Assembly (NCBI GenBank): GCA_900315805.1
Contig: ONAN01000004.1
Span: forward strand, 1 to 64,000
From: an uncultured Selenomonadales bacterium
GTDB taxonomy: Bacteria > Bacillota > Negativicutes > Acidaminococcales > Acidaminococcaceae
Direction: 5' to 3'
Length of the DNA: 64,000 nucleotides
In this document: positions 8,683 to 17,000 of the stretch, piece after piece
Layout: every line of letters starts with the position of its first letter
Position numbering within the stretch: the stretch's first letter is position 1
Notes under the pieces: generated by a model
What the model was told of the DNA's origin: nothing
What the model saw: only the letters and a program-made list of their open reading frames with translations
Databases searched by the model: none
Translations under genes and position numbers: made by a program

Positions 8683-9210
8683 TCACTTGCCGGTGGCCAG
8701 GGCCGTCACTTCGGCACGGGTCAGGGGCGTGTCCGTCAGATAAGCATAGGAATAGGTGCCGTCGCGCCAGATGATGGAACGGTACGCGTCCTTTTCGCCC
8801 CGGGCCGTGATCCGGCGTCCGTCGGCGCGCCAGGACTTGCGCACGTCGTAGCGGGTGTAGTCGCCGCTGATGTCCTGCTTTCCCCGGGCCATGCGGTACA
8901 TGGAACCGTCGGCAAAATCAATCTGCGCCGTATCGCCCGACAGCACATTCAGGGAGCGGATGCTCCGGTCCGCCAGGGCGGCGGGCAGCTGCACCGTAAA
9001 GCCCAGTTTGGCGCTCATTTCTTCCAGGGAACTGCAGGGCGTGAACGGGCTCGGCAGGCCAACCTGCTCCACGACGGCAGCCGGCGCGGGCTCCGCCGCG
9101 TGGGCCGAATGGATGATGGCTTCGCCGGCCGCGCAGGCGGCGGAAAAAGCAACACTCGAAGAGACCAGCACAGCGGCCAGCTTTTTCTTGAACGGGGAAA
9201 TCGTAAACAC
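8683..9210 (-). CDS. Exported DUF4367-like protein
   Basis: 175 residues if started at the GTG (9210) that follows AGAAGGTA; longer upstream frames lack a ribosome site. An N-terminal signal peptide is clear (FKKKLAAVLVSSSVAFSAA). The mature part carries a pattern typical of DUF4367 proteins in anaerobic Firmicutes: MSAKLGFTVQLPAAL, then ADGSMYRMARGKQDISGDYT and a final GTYSYAYLTDTPLTRAE. Function is unknown; related domains occur at the C-terminus of some anti-sigma proteins. It stands alone between two terminators. Confidence 0.7.
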   Translation of the reverse strand: MFTISPFKKKLAAVLVSSSVAFSAACAAGEAIIHSAHAAEPAPAAVVEQVGLPSPFTPCSSLEEMSAKLGFTVQLPAALADRSIRSLNVLSGDTAQIDFADGSMYRMARGKQDISGDYTRYDVRKSWRADGRRITARGEKDAYRSIIWRDGTYSYAYLTDTPLTRAEVTALATGK

Positions 9211-9373
9211 AACGTACCTTCTTTCTATCGGATACAGGGGCATTGCTGCACAGCGGCACCTGCCGCCGTACCGGCCCCGGATTCTTTCATGACTGTGCTC
9301 ATTGTACCATGGCCTCCCCGAAAAAGTTTGACAGTACTGTAACAAGTTTATTACGAAAGTTTGAACTGTTAAA

Positions 9374-9408
9374 AATAACCCGCAGGAAGAGCCTTCCCGC
9401 GGGTTATT
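9374..9408 (-). terminator. kor operon terminator
   Basis: AATAACCCGC/GCGGGTTATT with a nested GGAAG/CTTCC stem; on the minus strand it is followed by a T run (AAAAA on the plus strand at 9371-9375). Confidence 0.75.
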
Positions 9409-9431
9409 GCTTTTGCTGCTTGCTGCCTTAC

Positions 9432-9971
9432 TTATTTCGCAAACTGCTTGACCAGGTCCATGCCGGCTTTCAAGGCCTTCTTGTTGGCTTCTTCCGTTCC
9501 TTTCGGAACACGGCCCAGTACGGCGTTTTCAATGGACTTGTCCGTGACGCAGTGGGTCAGGCCCACAATGGCGCCCAGGGCCACGATGTTCGCAAACAGG
9601 GTCTTGCCGCACTGTTCCACCGCCGTATGGGTGATGGGCAGGTCGATGCGCTGTTTGTGCTTGCCGGGAACGTCCTTGACGAACAGGCTGTCCGTCACGA
9701 CGATGCTGTTCTCATCGGTGTCGCCGGTGTACTTGTTGGCTGCTTCCTGGCTCATGACGAGGAGCACGTCGGGGCAGACCACGCGGTTGAACCAGATCTT
9801 GTCGTCGGAAATGATGCAGTCCGCCTTGGAAGAGCCGCCGCGGGCTTCCGGGCCGTAGGACTGGGACTGGACGGCTTCCTTGTTATCTTCGATGGCGGCT
9901 TCTGCCAGAATGATGGCAGCCGTGATCAGACCCTGACCGCCGGTGCCGGCAAAACGGAAATTATGTCTCAT
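9432..9971 (-). CDS. korC: 2-oxoacid:ferredoxin oxidoreductase, gamma subunit
   Basis: 179 residues, the gamma-domain subunit of a ferredoxin-dependent 2-oxoacid oxidoreductase. The family hallmarks FAGTGGQGLITAAIILAEAA at the N-terminus and SQSYGPEARGGSSKAD are intact. It is last in the korD-A-B-C order, two bases after korB, with GGAGGT before its ATG. 2-Oxoglutarate is the likeliest substrate by resemblance to KorC, but branched-chain 2-oxoacids (Vor type) cannot be excluded. Confidence 0.92.
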   Translation of the reverse strand: MRHNFRFAGTGGQGLITAAIILAEAAIEDNKEAVQSQSYGPEARGGSSKADCIISDDKIWFNRVVCPDVLLVMSQEAANKYTGDTDENSIVVTDSLFVKDVPGKHKQRIDLPITHTAVEQCGKTLFANIVALGAIVGLTHCVTDKSIENAVLGRVPKGTEEANKKALKAGMDLVKQFAK

Positions 9972-9973
9972 GA

Positions 9974-10816
9974 TTATTTACCTCCCTGCGCCCGTTTGAT
10001 CAGATCGTCATAGGCTTCCGTGTATTCCTGGACATCGTTGTTTTCATACAGGACGCCGATGGGGAACTTGCCGTCGGCAATCGCCTTGGCGCGGGTTTCT
10101 TCGTCCATCCGGTTCCAGGCACCGACCATGACGGCGTGATCCCGCTGCCATTCCATCATCTTGGGAGCCGCGCCCATCCGGTTCTGGCGGCCGAAGTTGG
10201 TCGGGCAGGCCGAGACGCATTCAATGATGGAGAAGCCTTTGTGCTGGATGCCCTTGGCGATGCAGTCCACCATGTTCTGTACATGGAAGGTGGTGGAGCG
10301 GGCCACGAAGGTGGCGCCGGCAGCCTTGGCCAGGTCCAGCAGGTTGAAGGCCGGTTCGATGGTCAGGTACGGAGCGGTGGTCGCCTTGGATCCCTTCGGG
10401 GTCATGGGGGAGTACTGGCCGCCGGTCATACCGTAAATGCTGTTGTTGTAAACGACCAGGGTGAGGTCGATGTTGCGGCGTGCCGCATGAATCAGGTGGT
10501 TGCCGCCGATGGCGGTGGCGTCGCCGTCGCCGGAGGGGACAATGACCTTCAGTTTCGGGTTGGCCATCTTCAGGCCGCTGGCAATCGGCAGGGCACGGCC
10601 GTGCAGCGTGTTGGCCGTGTTGAAGTCCAGATAGCCCGAGGCACGGCTGGAGCAGCCGATACCGGAGATGACGGCGACCTCGTCCTTGGACAGGCCCAGT
10701 TTATCTACTGCTTTTACAATGGCGCCGGTGATGATGCCGTGGCCACAGCCGGGGCACCAGATATGAGGCAGGCGGCCCGGACGGAAATATTTTTCAACTA
10801 ATTGTTCCATTCCCAT
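9974..10816 (-). CDS. korB: 2-oxoacid:ferredoxin oxidoreductase, beta (thiamine-PP) subunit
   Basis: 280 residues. It contains the thiamine-diphosphate domain: HIWCPGCGHG near the start, SGIGCSSR, HGRALPIASGLKMANP, and GDGDATAIGGNHLIHAARRN with the metal-binding GDG and VVYNNSIYG. I chose the ATG at 10816, nine bases after GGAAAGGAGC; an in-frame ATG eight codons earlier would overlap the korA stop but has no ribosome site. Together with KorA, KorC and the ferredoxin-like KorD it makes the acyl-CoA-forming enzyme complex. Confidence 0.94.
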   Translation of the reverse strand: MGMEQLVEKYFRPGRLPHIWCPGCGHGIITGAIVKAVDKLGLSKDEVAVISGIGCSSRASGYLDFNTANTLHGRALPIASGLKMANPKLKVIVPSGDGDATAIGGNHLIHAARRNIDLTLVVYNNSIYGMTGGQYSPMTPKGSKATTAPYLTIEPAFNLLDLAKAAGATFVARSTTFHVQNMVDCIAKGIQHKGFSIIECVSACPTNFGRQNRMGAAPKMMEWQRDHAVMVGAWNRMDEETRAKAIADGKFPIGVLYENNDVQEYTEAYDDLIKRAQGGK

Positions 10817-10836
10817 GGTGATATGCTCCTTTCCTC

Positions 10837-11976
10837 TCAACGGCCCGTGTGTTTCTTCAGTTCAGCCAGCAGCTGCTGCGGCGTGGCGGACGAATTGTCG
10901 TACTTGCCGTACAGCCAGACCGGGCACTTGCCGGATACGACGCGTTCCACTTCCAGTACGTACTGGCCGTAGTTCAGTTCGTGTACCAGGATGCCTTTGA
11001 CTTTGCCGGCCAGGGCTTTGACCTGTTTTTCCGGGAAAGGCCAGATGGTGATGGCACGGAACAGGCCGACCTTGATGCCTTCCTTGCGGGCCATGTCGAC
11101 CGTATCGTAAGCCGTACGGGCGGCGCCGCCGAAGGACAGGATCGCGTATTCCGCGTCTTCCATCTTGTATTCTTCGAAGGTGACGATGTCGTCGAGGTTG
11201 TTGTAGATCTTGTCATGCAGGCGGTTCAGGGCGTTGACCGTGCCTTCCGGCGTCCCTTTCGGGAAGCCCGTGTCGTCGTGGATCAGGCCCGTCACATGCC
11301 AGCGGTAGCCGCTGCCGAAGTCCGCCATGGGCGGTACCAGGTCGTCGCCGGTCGTGCCGTAGGCCAGGTAGTCTTCCGGCTTGCAGGTCGGGCGCTTGCG
11401 CTCCACCGTCTTGATGGTGCTGTAATCGTCCGGCAGTTCGATCTTTTCCCGCATATGACCGACCACTTCGTCCATGAGGATGATGACCGGCACGCGGTAT
11501 TTTTCCGCCAGGTTGACGGCGCGGATGGTCAGCCAGAAGCATTCCGGAACGGAAACGGGGCTGACGACGATGACCCAGTGGTCGCCGTGGGTGCCCCAGC
11601 GGCTCATCATGACTTCGCCCTGGGCCGGGGAAGTGGGCTGGCCCGTTGCCGGACCCACGCGCTGTACATCGACGATGACGACGGGGATTTCCGCCGTGCA
11701 GGCCAGGCCGAGCATTTCCTGCTTCAGGGAGAAGCCCGGGCCGGACGTGGCCGTCATAGCCTTTTTACCGCCCATGGAAGCGCCCACGGCGGCACCGAGG
11801 CCGGCCAGTTCGTCTTCGGTCTGCATGAACTTGCCGCCTACCTGGGGCAGACGGGCCGATAACTGTTCCGCGATTTCAGTAGAAGGGGTGATGGGGTAAC
11901 CGCCGTAGAACTTTACGCCGGCCGCAATAGCACCTTCCACTACTGCCTGGTTGCCTTGTAACAACTTGATGGACAT
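10837..11976 (-). CDS. korA: 2-oxoacid:ferredoxin oxidoreductase, alpha subunit
   Basis: 379 residues. The N-terminal pyruvate-flavodoxin-oxidoreductase-like domain is recognisable by NQAVVEGAIAAG, FYGGYPITPSTEI, MQTEDELAGLGAAVGASMGG and TATSGPGFSLKQE, followed by VDVQRVGPATGQPT. The C-terminal domain II ends with NYGQYVLEVERV. I start at the ATG at 11976, eight bases after AAGGAG, not the GTG at 11985 that overlaps the ribosome site. It is the second gene of the kor operon. Confidence 0.94.
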   Translation of the reverse strand: MSIKLLQGNQAVVEGAIAAGVKFYGGYPITPSTEIAEQLSARLPQVGGKFMQTEDELAGLGAAVGASMGGKKAMTATSGPGFSLKQEMLGLACTAEIPVVIVDVQRVGPATGQPTSPAQGEVMMSRWGTHGDHWVIVVSPVSVPECFWLTIRAVNLAEKYRVPVIILMDEVVGHMREKIELPDDYSTIKTVERKRPTCKPEDYLAYGTTGDDLVPPMADFGSGYRWHVTGLIHDDTGFPKGTPEGTVNALNRLHDKIYNNLDDIVTFEEYKMEDAEYAILSFGGAARTAYDTVDMARKEGIKVGLFRAITIWPFPEKQVKALAGKVKGILVHELNYGQYVLEVERVVSGKCPVWLYGKYDNSSATPQQLLAELKKHTGR

Positions 11977-11991
11977 TTTCTTCACTCCTTC

Positions 11992-12183
11992 TTATTTGTC
12001 TTTCTCCACGAAAATTGCATAGTCCGGGCAGCGCATCTCGCACTGGCCGCACTGGATGCAGTCCTTTTCCTTGCCTGCGATGATCGCGCACTTGCCGACT
12101 TCCGTCACTTCCAACACCTTCTTGGGGCAGAAGTTCACACAGATGCCGCAGCCTTTGCACCGTTTCGACACGAGTTTCAGCAT
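11992..12183 (-). CDS. korD: 2-oxoacid oxidoreductase delta subunit, 2x[4Fe-4S] ferredoxin
   Basis: 63 residues with two complete four-cysteine clusters, CKGCGICVNFCP and CIQCGQCEMRCP, each able to hold a [4Fe-4S] centre. It passes electrons from the thiamine site to free ferredoxin. First gene of the operon; AAGGAGGTA precedes the ATG. Its leader on the minus strand contains a GAGCGGG/CCCGCTC hairpin (12241-12263). Confidence 0.93.
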   Translation of the reverse strand: MLKLVSKRCKGCGICVNFCPKKVLEVTEVGKCAIIAGKEKDCIQCGQCEMRCPDYAIFVEKDK

Positions 12184-12273
12184 ACGAAGATACCTCCTTG
12201 TTTATTCCTGAATTTCCAAAGGATAGAAAAGACTGGAAAGGAGCGGGCATAAGCATCCCGCTCAGGTAACTTA

Positions 12274-12301
12274 ATTATACCGTATAATGTAAGGAATTCA
12301 A
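12274..12301 (-). promoter_or_regulatory. kor operon promoter
   Basis: On the minus strand TTGAAT (12301-12296), a 16-base spacer and TATAAT (12279-12274). A TetR-type operator half-palindrome lies directly upstream at 12312-12325. Confidence 0.55.
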
Positions 12302-12311
12302 AGAAAAAAAC

Positions 12312-12325
12312 ACTGACCGGTTGAA
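12312..12325. promoter_or_regulatory. TetR-type operator, kor-proximal
   Basis: ACTGACCGGTTGAA shares its first ten bases with the better palindrome exactly 100 bp away at 12412, and lies just upstream of the kor -35. Confidence 0.5.
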
Positions 12326-12411
12326 ATTGCCGCCCCAAAAGATGTCCCTTTTTACCCGGTCCGCAAATTTCTCCGGACGGGAAATTTTCCTGTTTGTCAT
12401 TACAAAAAGTG

Positions 12412-12444
12412 ACTGACCGGTCTGTACGAAACCGCAATTATAAT
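12412..12444 (+). promoter_or_regulatory. tetR promoter with overlapping operator
   Basis: ACTGACCGGTCTGT (12412-12425) is palindromic at 12 of 14 positions and covers the -35 region of a TATAAT at 12439-12444. Autorepression by the downstream TetR protein is the natural reading. Confidence 0.55.
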
Positions 12445-12503
12445 GTATAATGTTTTTATTATCATTCGGAAAAAAGGTGCCGCAGGGCACCGTGGAGGAA
12501 AAC

Positions 12504-13247
12504 ATGCCAACGAGAGCAGAAAGGGAACGAGACAAGAAAGCCGCCCTGCTGGCCGCGGCAGAGCAGGTGTTCTCCCACAGCGGCTACGCCCAGGCGACGC
12601 TGGACGACGTGATCCGCGTGGCCGACACGGGCAAGGGGACGGTGTACCGGTATTTCGGCAGCAAGGACAACCTGTTTTACGCCCTGGTGCTGCAAAAGCA
12701 CCGCAAGCTCGTGGACGAGTTCTGGGCCATCGCCCGCGATGAAAAAAAGACCGTGGCCCGGAAGCTGCGCGACATCGCCCTGGCCTGGATCCGGTTTTTG
12801 GCGGACAACCTGATTTTGTGGCAGGTCGTCCAGTTCGAAATGACCGGCATGAACCGCGGCATCATCTGCGTGCCCCGGGACGACGGCTCCCTGGAACTGC
12901 GCGTCAAATGGGGCGAACTGCCGCCGCCGGAACGGTGCGAAGAAATCAAACGCTACCACGCCATGCTGCTGGAAGAAGCGGAACCCATGGCCAGCGTCTA
13001 CGGCGAAGGCCTGCGGCAGGGTATCTTCCGCGCCACGGCGGACCACCGCGACATTGCCGAGCACTGGTTCTTCGGCATCTCCATGGTGGTCTTCATGAGC
13101 CCGAACCCGAAATACGACTTCCTGGGCGGCACCATGACCATGGAACAGCTGGCCGACAACATCGCCGTCCATTTCCTGTTCGGCCTGGTGGCACCGTCCA
13201 AACGGCAGAAAATTGCGGACGAACTGCACCGCTACATCGACTTTTAA
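12504..13247 (+). CDS. TetR/AcrR family transcriptional regulator
   Basis: 247 residues. The N-terminal helix-turn-helix is typical of TetR (AAEQVFSHSGYAQATLDDVI, then TGKGTVYRYFGSKDNLFYAL). The rest is a helical ligand-binding domain that I cannot match to a specific subgroup. The ATG follows GTGGAGGAAA; a longer frame from 12450 has no ribosome site. It is divergent from korDABC, and two similar palindromes occupy both promoters, so it probably represses itself and the kor operon. The ligand may be an acyl-CoA or 2-oxoacid (inference only). Confidence 0.88.
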   Translation: MPTRAERERDKKAALLAAAEQVFSHSGYAQATLDDVIRVADTGKGTVYRYFGSKDNLFYALVLQKHRKLVDEFWAIARDEKKTVARKLRDIALAWIRFLADNLILWQVVQFEMTGMNRGIICVPRDDGSLELRVKWGELPPPERCEEIKRYHAMLLEEAEPMASVYGEGLRQGIFRATADHRDIAEHWFFGISMVVFMSPNPKYDFLGGTMTMEQLADNIAVHFLFGLVAPSKRQKIADELHRYIDF

Positions 13248-13256
13248 ACAACGAAA

Positions 13257-13320
13257 AACCCCGGCTTCCGCCGGCAGCCCGGACATACGGGCCGCCGGAA
13301 GAGGACCGGGGTTGTTTTTT
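13257..13320 (+). terminator. tetR terminator
   Basis: AACCCCGG/CCGGGGTT with an inner CCGCCGG-type stem, followed by GTTTTTTT. Confidence 0.8.
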
Positions 13321-13325
13321 TGCCG

Positions 13326-13988
13326 TCAGGAAATCTTCGTCTTGTTGAGTTTCTTCGACACGGCGTTGCCGAGGGCCTGGACGCCCTGCACCAGGATGAT
13401 GAGGACGATGACCGTGGCAATCATGACATCGGTCTGGAAACGCTGGTAGCCGTAGCGGATGGCCAAGTCGCCCAGGCCGCCGCCGCCCAGGGCACCGGCC
13501 ATGGCGGATGCGCCGATGAGGGAAATGAGGGCCAGCGTGATGCCCAGGGTCACGGAATGGAGCGATTCCGGCAGCATGACTTTCCAGATGATCTGCCAGG
13601 GGCTGGCGCCCATGGACTGGGCCATTTCGATGACGCCGGGGTCGATTTCCAGCATGGACGATTCGATGATGCGCGAAATGAAGGGCGCGCAGGTGATGGT
13701 CAGGGGAACGATGGCGGCCGTCGTGCCGATGGACGAGCCTACGACGAGGCGCGTGAAGGGGATGATGGCGACCATGAGGATGATGAAGGGGACGGAACGG
13801 ATGGCGTTGACGATGGCGCCGAGCACGTTATGGACCGCCGCGTTGGGCAGGATATGGTCCTTGCGGGTGATTGTGAGGATGATGCCCAGGGGGATGCCGA
13901 TGAGGCAGGCGATGAGGATGGCCACGACGACCATGTAGATCGTTTCGCCCAGGGAGGTTAACAGTAATTCCATCAGATTATTTGACAT
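13326..13988 (-). CDS. metI: Methionine ABC transporter permease
   Basis: 220 residues with five to six membrane helices and the ABC coupling motif (EMAQSMGASPWQIIWKVMLP). Very close to the MetI pattern: SVPFIILMVAIIPFTRLVVG and SLIGASAMAGALGGGGLGD. The ATG follows GGAGGTGC and overlaps the metN stop by 11 bases. It imports D/L-methionine with MetN. No metQ substrate-binding gene follows; a terminator-bearing region with tetR does. Confidence 0.95.
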   Translation of the reverse strand: MSNNLMELLLTSLGETIYMVVVAILIACLIGIPLGIILTITRKDHILPNAAVHNVLGAIVNAIRSVPFIILMVAIIPFTRLVVGSSIGTTAAIVPLTITCAPFISRIIESSMLEIDPGVIEMAQSMGASPWQIIWKVMLPESLHSVTLGITLALISLIGASAMAGALGGGGLGDLAIRYGYQRFQTDVMIATVIVLIILVQGVQALGNAVSKKLNKTKIS

Positions 13989-15057
13989 AGCCCAGCACCT
14001 CCAGCTTTACTTTGACTTCGTTCAGATAGGCGAGGGAATCCTGAATGGCCTTTTCCCCGCCGATGATTTCCACCAGCAGCGTCCCGTAGGGCGTGTCCTT
14101 CAGGTAGTCGACCTTGCCGGAAATGATGTTGACGTCGACACCGAACTTCTTGACGAGGGCCGACACGACGGGCTGGTCCGCCTCGGCGGTATCGCTCTTC
14201 TTGTCAGGATGCTGCGCCGCGTCGGGGTCGCTCAGAAATTCCAGGTTGGCCAGCAGGCACGAGCCGGGGAAGTAGTCCGGCTTCATGTCCGCCGTGTCGA
14301 TGATGGGCGGAATCTTGATGTCGTTGACCGTGCGGACGAACTCCTTCGTCGTCTCTTCCTGCGGTTCCGTGAAGACCTTGTACATGGAACCCTGCTCGAT
14401 GATGTGCCCGTTCTCGATGACGGCCACGCGGTCGCAGATTTCCTTGACGACCTCCATCTGGTGGGTAATCATGACGATGGTCAGGTTCAGCTTCTTATTG
14501 ATGTCCTTCAGCAGGGCCAGGATGGATTTCGTGGTCTGCGGGTCCAGGGCGCTCGTCGCTTCGTCGGACAGGAGCACCTTCGGGTTCGAGGCCAGGGCGC
14601 GGGCGATGCCGACGCGCTGTTTCTGGCCGCCGGACAGCTGGCTCGGATAGTAGTCCCGCCGTTCGTCGAGCTGGACCAGCTTCAGCAGCTCGTCGACGCG
14701 GCTCTTGATCTGGTCCTTGGGCAGGCCCTGGATTTCCAGGGGGAAGGCCACGTTCTGGGCGACCGTGCGGGTGGCCAGCAGGTTGAAGTGCTGGAAGATC
14801 ATGCCGATGTTCTGGCGTGCCTTGCGCAGTTCCGCGCCGTGCAGGGCCGTCATTTCCTTGCCGTCGACGAAGACCTGCCCGCCCGTGGGCACCTCGAGCA
14901 TGTTGATGCAGCGGATGAGCGTCGATTTGCCGGCGCCGGATAAGCCGATGATGCCGAAGATTTCGCCGTCCCGGATTTCGAGGTTCGTCTTCTTCAGGGC
15001 TGCGATGTCGCCGGCTTTGCTGTAGTATGTTTTTTCTACGTTGACCAGTTTGATCAT
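13978..15057 (-). CDS. metN: Methionine ABC transporter ATP-binding protein
   Basis: 359 residues. ABC domain with Walker A GLSGAGKST, Q-loop, signature LSGGQKQRV and Walker B VLLSDEATSALD, then the C-terminal regulatory NIL domain (about 270-359, PVVSALVKKFGVDVNIISG onward) that binds methionine for trans-inhibition. I start at MIKLVNVEKTYY. The nearest good ribosome site (AAGGAGGG) is about 45 bases upstream, with a hairpin carrying a GCAA loop between it and the ATG. The gene lies under a SAM-I riboswitch. Confidence 0.93.
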   Translation of the reverse strand: MIKLVNVEKTYYSKAGDIAALKKTNLEIRDGEIFGIIGLSGAGKSTLIRCINMLEVPTGGQVFVDGKEMTALHGAELRKARQNIGMIFQHFNLLATRTVAQNVAFPLEIQGLPKDQIKSRVDELLKLVQLDERRDYYPSQLSGGQKQRVGIARALASNPKVLLSDEATSALDPQTTKSILALLKDINKKLNLTIVMITHQMEVVKEICDRVAVIENGHIIEQGSMYKVFTEPQEETTKEFVRTVNDIKIPPIIDTADMKPDYFPGSCLLANLEFLSDPDAAQHPDKKSDTAEADQPVVSALVKKFGVDVNIISGKVDYLKDTPYGTLLVEIIGGEKAIQDSLAYLNEVKVKLEVLGYVK

Positions 15058-15152
15058 ATGTGGTTCGCGTCCGTCTGTCCTTGCGGACGGGACGCGTCCC
15101 TCCTTTCTGCGCAATGGCGGTAATGGGCCGGAGGGCCTGTTCCGACATAACT

Positions 15153-15303
15153 AAAACAGGCCCTTCACCGATTGATGAAGGGCCTTACTTTTCTGGTAGA
15201 AACCGTTTCATCTTCCGGAGAATTCCCGCTGGATTTGGCACCGTTCCTTCCGGATGGTTGCCGTGGCGTCATAGGGCCAGTCCCTCTGCCAACTCTTGAT
15301 GAA
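15153..15303 (-). promoter_or_regulatory. SAM-I (S-box) riboswitch of metNI
   Basis: On the minus strand the aptamer runs from P1 (TTCATC at 15303-15298) through the conserved core AGAGGGACTGGCCC, TATGA, CGGCAACC and GGTGCCAAATCC, back to GATGAA (15212-15207). The downstream terminator AGGCCCTTCA/TGAAGGGCCT (15185-15158) ends in TTTT. S-box RNAs terminate transcription when S-adenosylmethionine is abundant, so metNI should be off when methionine is plentiful. Confidence 0.93.
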
Positions 15304-15375
15304 GTGAAGAAGTTTTAAGGAATTTTGTAATAATAATACTCGCAATGCGTATACTTGTCAACTAAAAATTGATTG

Positions 15376-15393
15376 ACTTTTATAATATAAAGT
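15376..15393. promoter_or_regulatory. Promoter region of the yerC-his operon
   Basis: TATAAT at 15381-15386 lies within the AT-rich inverted repeat ACTTT-N8-AAAGT (15376-15393). No consensus -35 at 17 bases is seen. The repeat could be the operator of the TrpR-like product (guess). Confidence 0.4.
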
Positions 15394-15431
15394 GGTAAAT
15401 TGATAAATACAGAAATTAAAGGAGGTTCATC

Positions 15432-15824
15432 ATGGCAGAGAAAATCGAAAACAACCTGACAGAACAGTTGTGTGAAGCGATCCTCTCTTTAAAGGATAAA
15501 CGCGAAATTTCCAATTTCCTGGAAGATGTCTGCACCATCAGCGAATACCGTGCCCTGGCGCAGCGCTTCGAAGTGGCGCGCCTGCTGGACGAGGGCGTCA
15601 AGTACGAGGAGATCGTGGCCCGGACCGGCGCGAGCACGGCGACGATTTCCCGCGTGAAACGCTGCCTGGTCTACGGCAAGGACGGCTACTCCACGGCCCT
15701 GGCCAACCTGAACGCCGGGCGACACGGGGACCGGTCACCCCGGGTACAACGCAAAGTGCAGTTTGAAAAAGAACGGGCCGAAATCAAGCGCCAGATGCAT
15801 GAGAGGGCAGGGAAAGAGCAATGA
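15432..15824 (+). CDS. TrpR/YerC-YecD family DNA-binding regulator
   Basis: 130 residues. Residues 1-95 match the YerC-like TrpR fold (NFLEDVCTISEYRALAQRFE, then a helix-turn-helix TGASTATISRVKRCLVYG). A basic, charged tail of about 35 residues follows. AAAGGAGG precedes the ATG, and the stop overlaps hisZ by four bases. YerC-type genes often precede histidine operons in Firmicutes and have been proposed as their regulators, so control of the his genes here is likely but unproven. Confidence 0.88.
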   Translation: MAEKIENNLTEQLCEAILSLKDKREISNFLEDVCTISEYRALAQRFEVARLLDEGVKYEEIVARTGASTATISRVKRCLVYGKDGYSTALANLNAGRHGDRSPRVQRKVQFEKERAEIKRQMHERAGKEQ

Positions 15825-16996
15825 GCGACAAAATACTGAAGGTGCCCTACGGCACCCGCGACATCCTCCCCGGCGAAGGGGCAGTGCGGCGCGGCCTGGA
15901 AGACCGCATCGGCCGCCTGTTCAATGCCTGGGGTTACGACGAAGTCGACACGCCGACCTTTGAATATGTCGACACGTTTTCCAATGCAGGGAACCCGGAT
16001 CTGACGGCGTTCAAGTTCCTGGACCGCAACGGCCATTCCCTCATGCTCCGCACGGACATGACGGCGCCCATCGCCCGCATGGTGGCGACGCGCTTCCGCC
16101 GCGACACGGGCGTGAAACGGCTGTCCTACCGGTCCCGCCTGTTCCGCTACGAAGAGGCCCAGGCCGGCCGCCTGTGCGAATTCACGCAGTGCGGCATCGA
16201 AATGATGGGCGCCGCCGGCGCCGAAGCCGATGCCGAAGTCATCGCCCTGGCCGTGCAGACGCTGCTCGAAGTCGGGCTGCAGGATTTCTCCATCAGCCTG
16301 GGCCAGATGGAATTCATCAACGGCCTCATCGAAGCCGCCGCCCTGAACGAAAGCCAGGCGCGGGACATCAAGCAGTGCCTCATCAAGCGCAACGTCGTGG
16401 GCCTCGGCGAGACCGTCGCGGCCGCAGGCATTCCCAAACAGCTGGCGGACATTTTCCGGGAACTGCTCTTTCTGCACGGCGGCGTGGAATTGCTGGACGA
16501 CATGCAGGGCCGCGTCCTGAGCCGGCGCTGCTGGAACGCCCTGGAAAACCTGCGCAAGATCTACGACCTGTGCCGGGAATACGGCGTGGAGCAGTATTTG
16601 AGCTTCGACCTGGGCCTGACGCGCAGCCTCGATTACTACACAGGCATGCTTTTTGAAGGCTACGCCGCGGGCATGGGCTATTCCCTCATCGGCGGCGGCC
16701 GCTACGACACCATGATGCAGCAGTTCGGCTCGCCTTGTCCCGCCACGGGCTTCGCCCTGGGCATCGAGCGCATCCTGCTCACGCTGCAGCGGCAGGAGAC
16801 CGTGCAGCTGACCGTGCCGCCGGCCCTGTTCATCGCCTACGCGCCCGGCAGGACGGCCGACGCCATCCGCCTGGCCATGCAGCTGCGCCGTCAGGGCCAG
16901 CGCGTCAAAGTCGCCACATTCGCCATGGACGAGGCCGAAGTGCAGAACCAGGCCCGCATCAATAAATGTGACACGTTCCGCTACGTGAAGGAGTGA
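15821..16996 (+). CDS. hisZ: ATP phosphoribosyltransferase regulatory subunit
   Basis: 391 residues, a catalytically inactive histidyl-tRNA-synthetase paralogue that makes the short HisG active and histidine-sensitive. Class II synthetase remnants are visible: YGTRDILPGEG, MLRTDMTAPIARMVATR, RLFRYEEAQAGR and IGGGRYDTMM with ATGFALGIERILL. It lacks the C-terminal anticodon-binding domain of real HisRS in full form. Its presence agrees with the short-form hisG that follows four bases later. Confidence 0.93.
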   Translation: MSDKILKVPYGTRDILPGEGAVRRGLEDRIGRLFNAWGYDEVDTPTFEYVDTFSNAGNPDLTAFKFLDRNGHSLMLRTDMTAPIARMVATRFRRDTGVKRLSYRSRLFRYEEAQAGRLCEFTQCGIEMMGAAGAEADAEVIALAVQTLLEVGLQDFSISLGQMEFINGLIEAAALNESQARDIKQCLIKRNVVGLGETVAAAGIPKQLADIFRELLFLHGGVELLDDMQGRVLSRRCWNALENLRKIYDLCREYGVEQYLSFDLGLTRSLDYYTGMLFEGYAAGMGYSLIGGGRYDTMMQQFGSPCPATGFALGIERILLTLQRQETVQLTVPPALFIAYAPGRTADAIRLAMQLRRQGQRVKVATFAMDEAEVQNQARINKCDTFRYVKE

Positions 16997-17000
16997 TACC

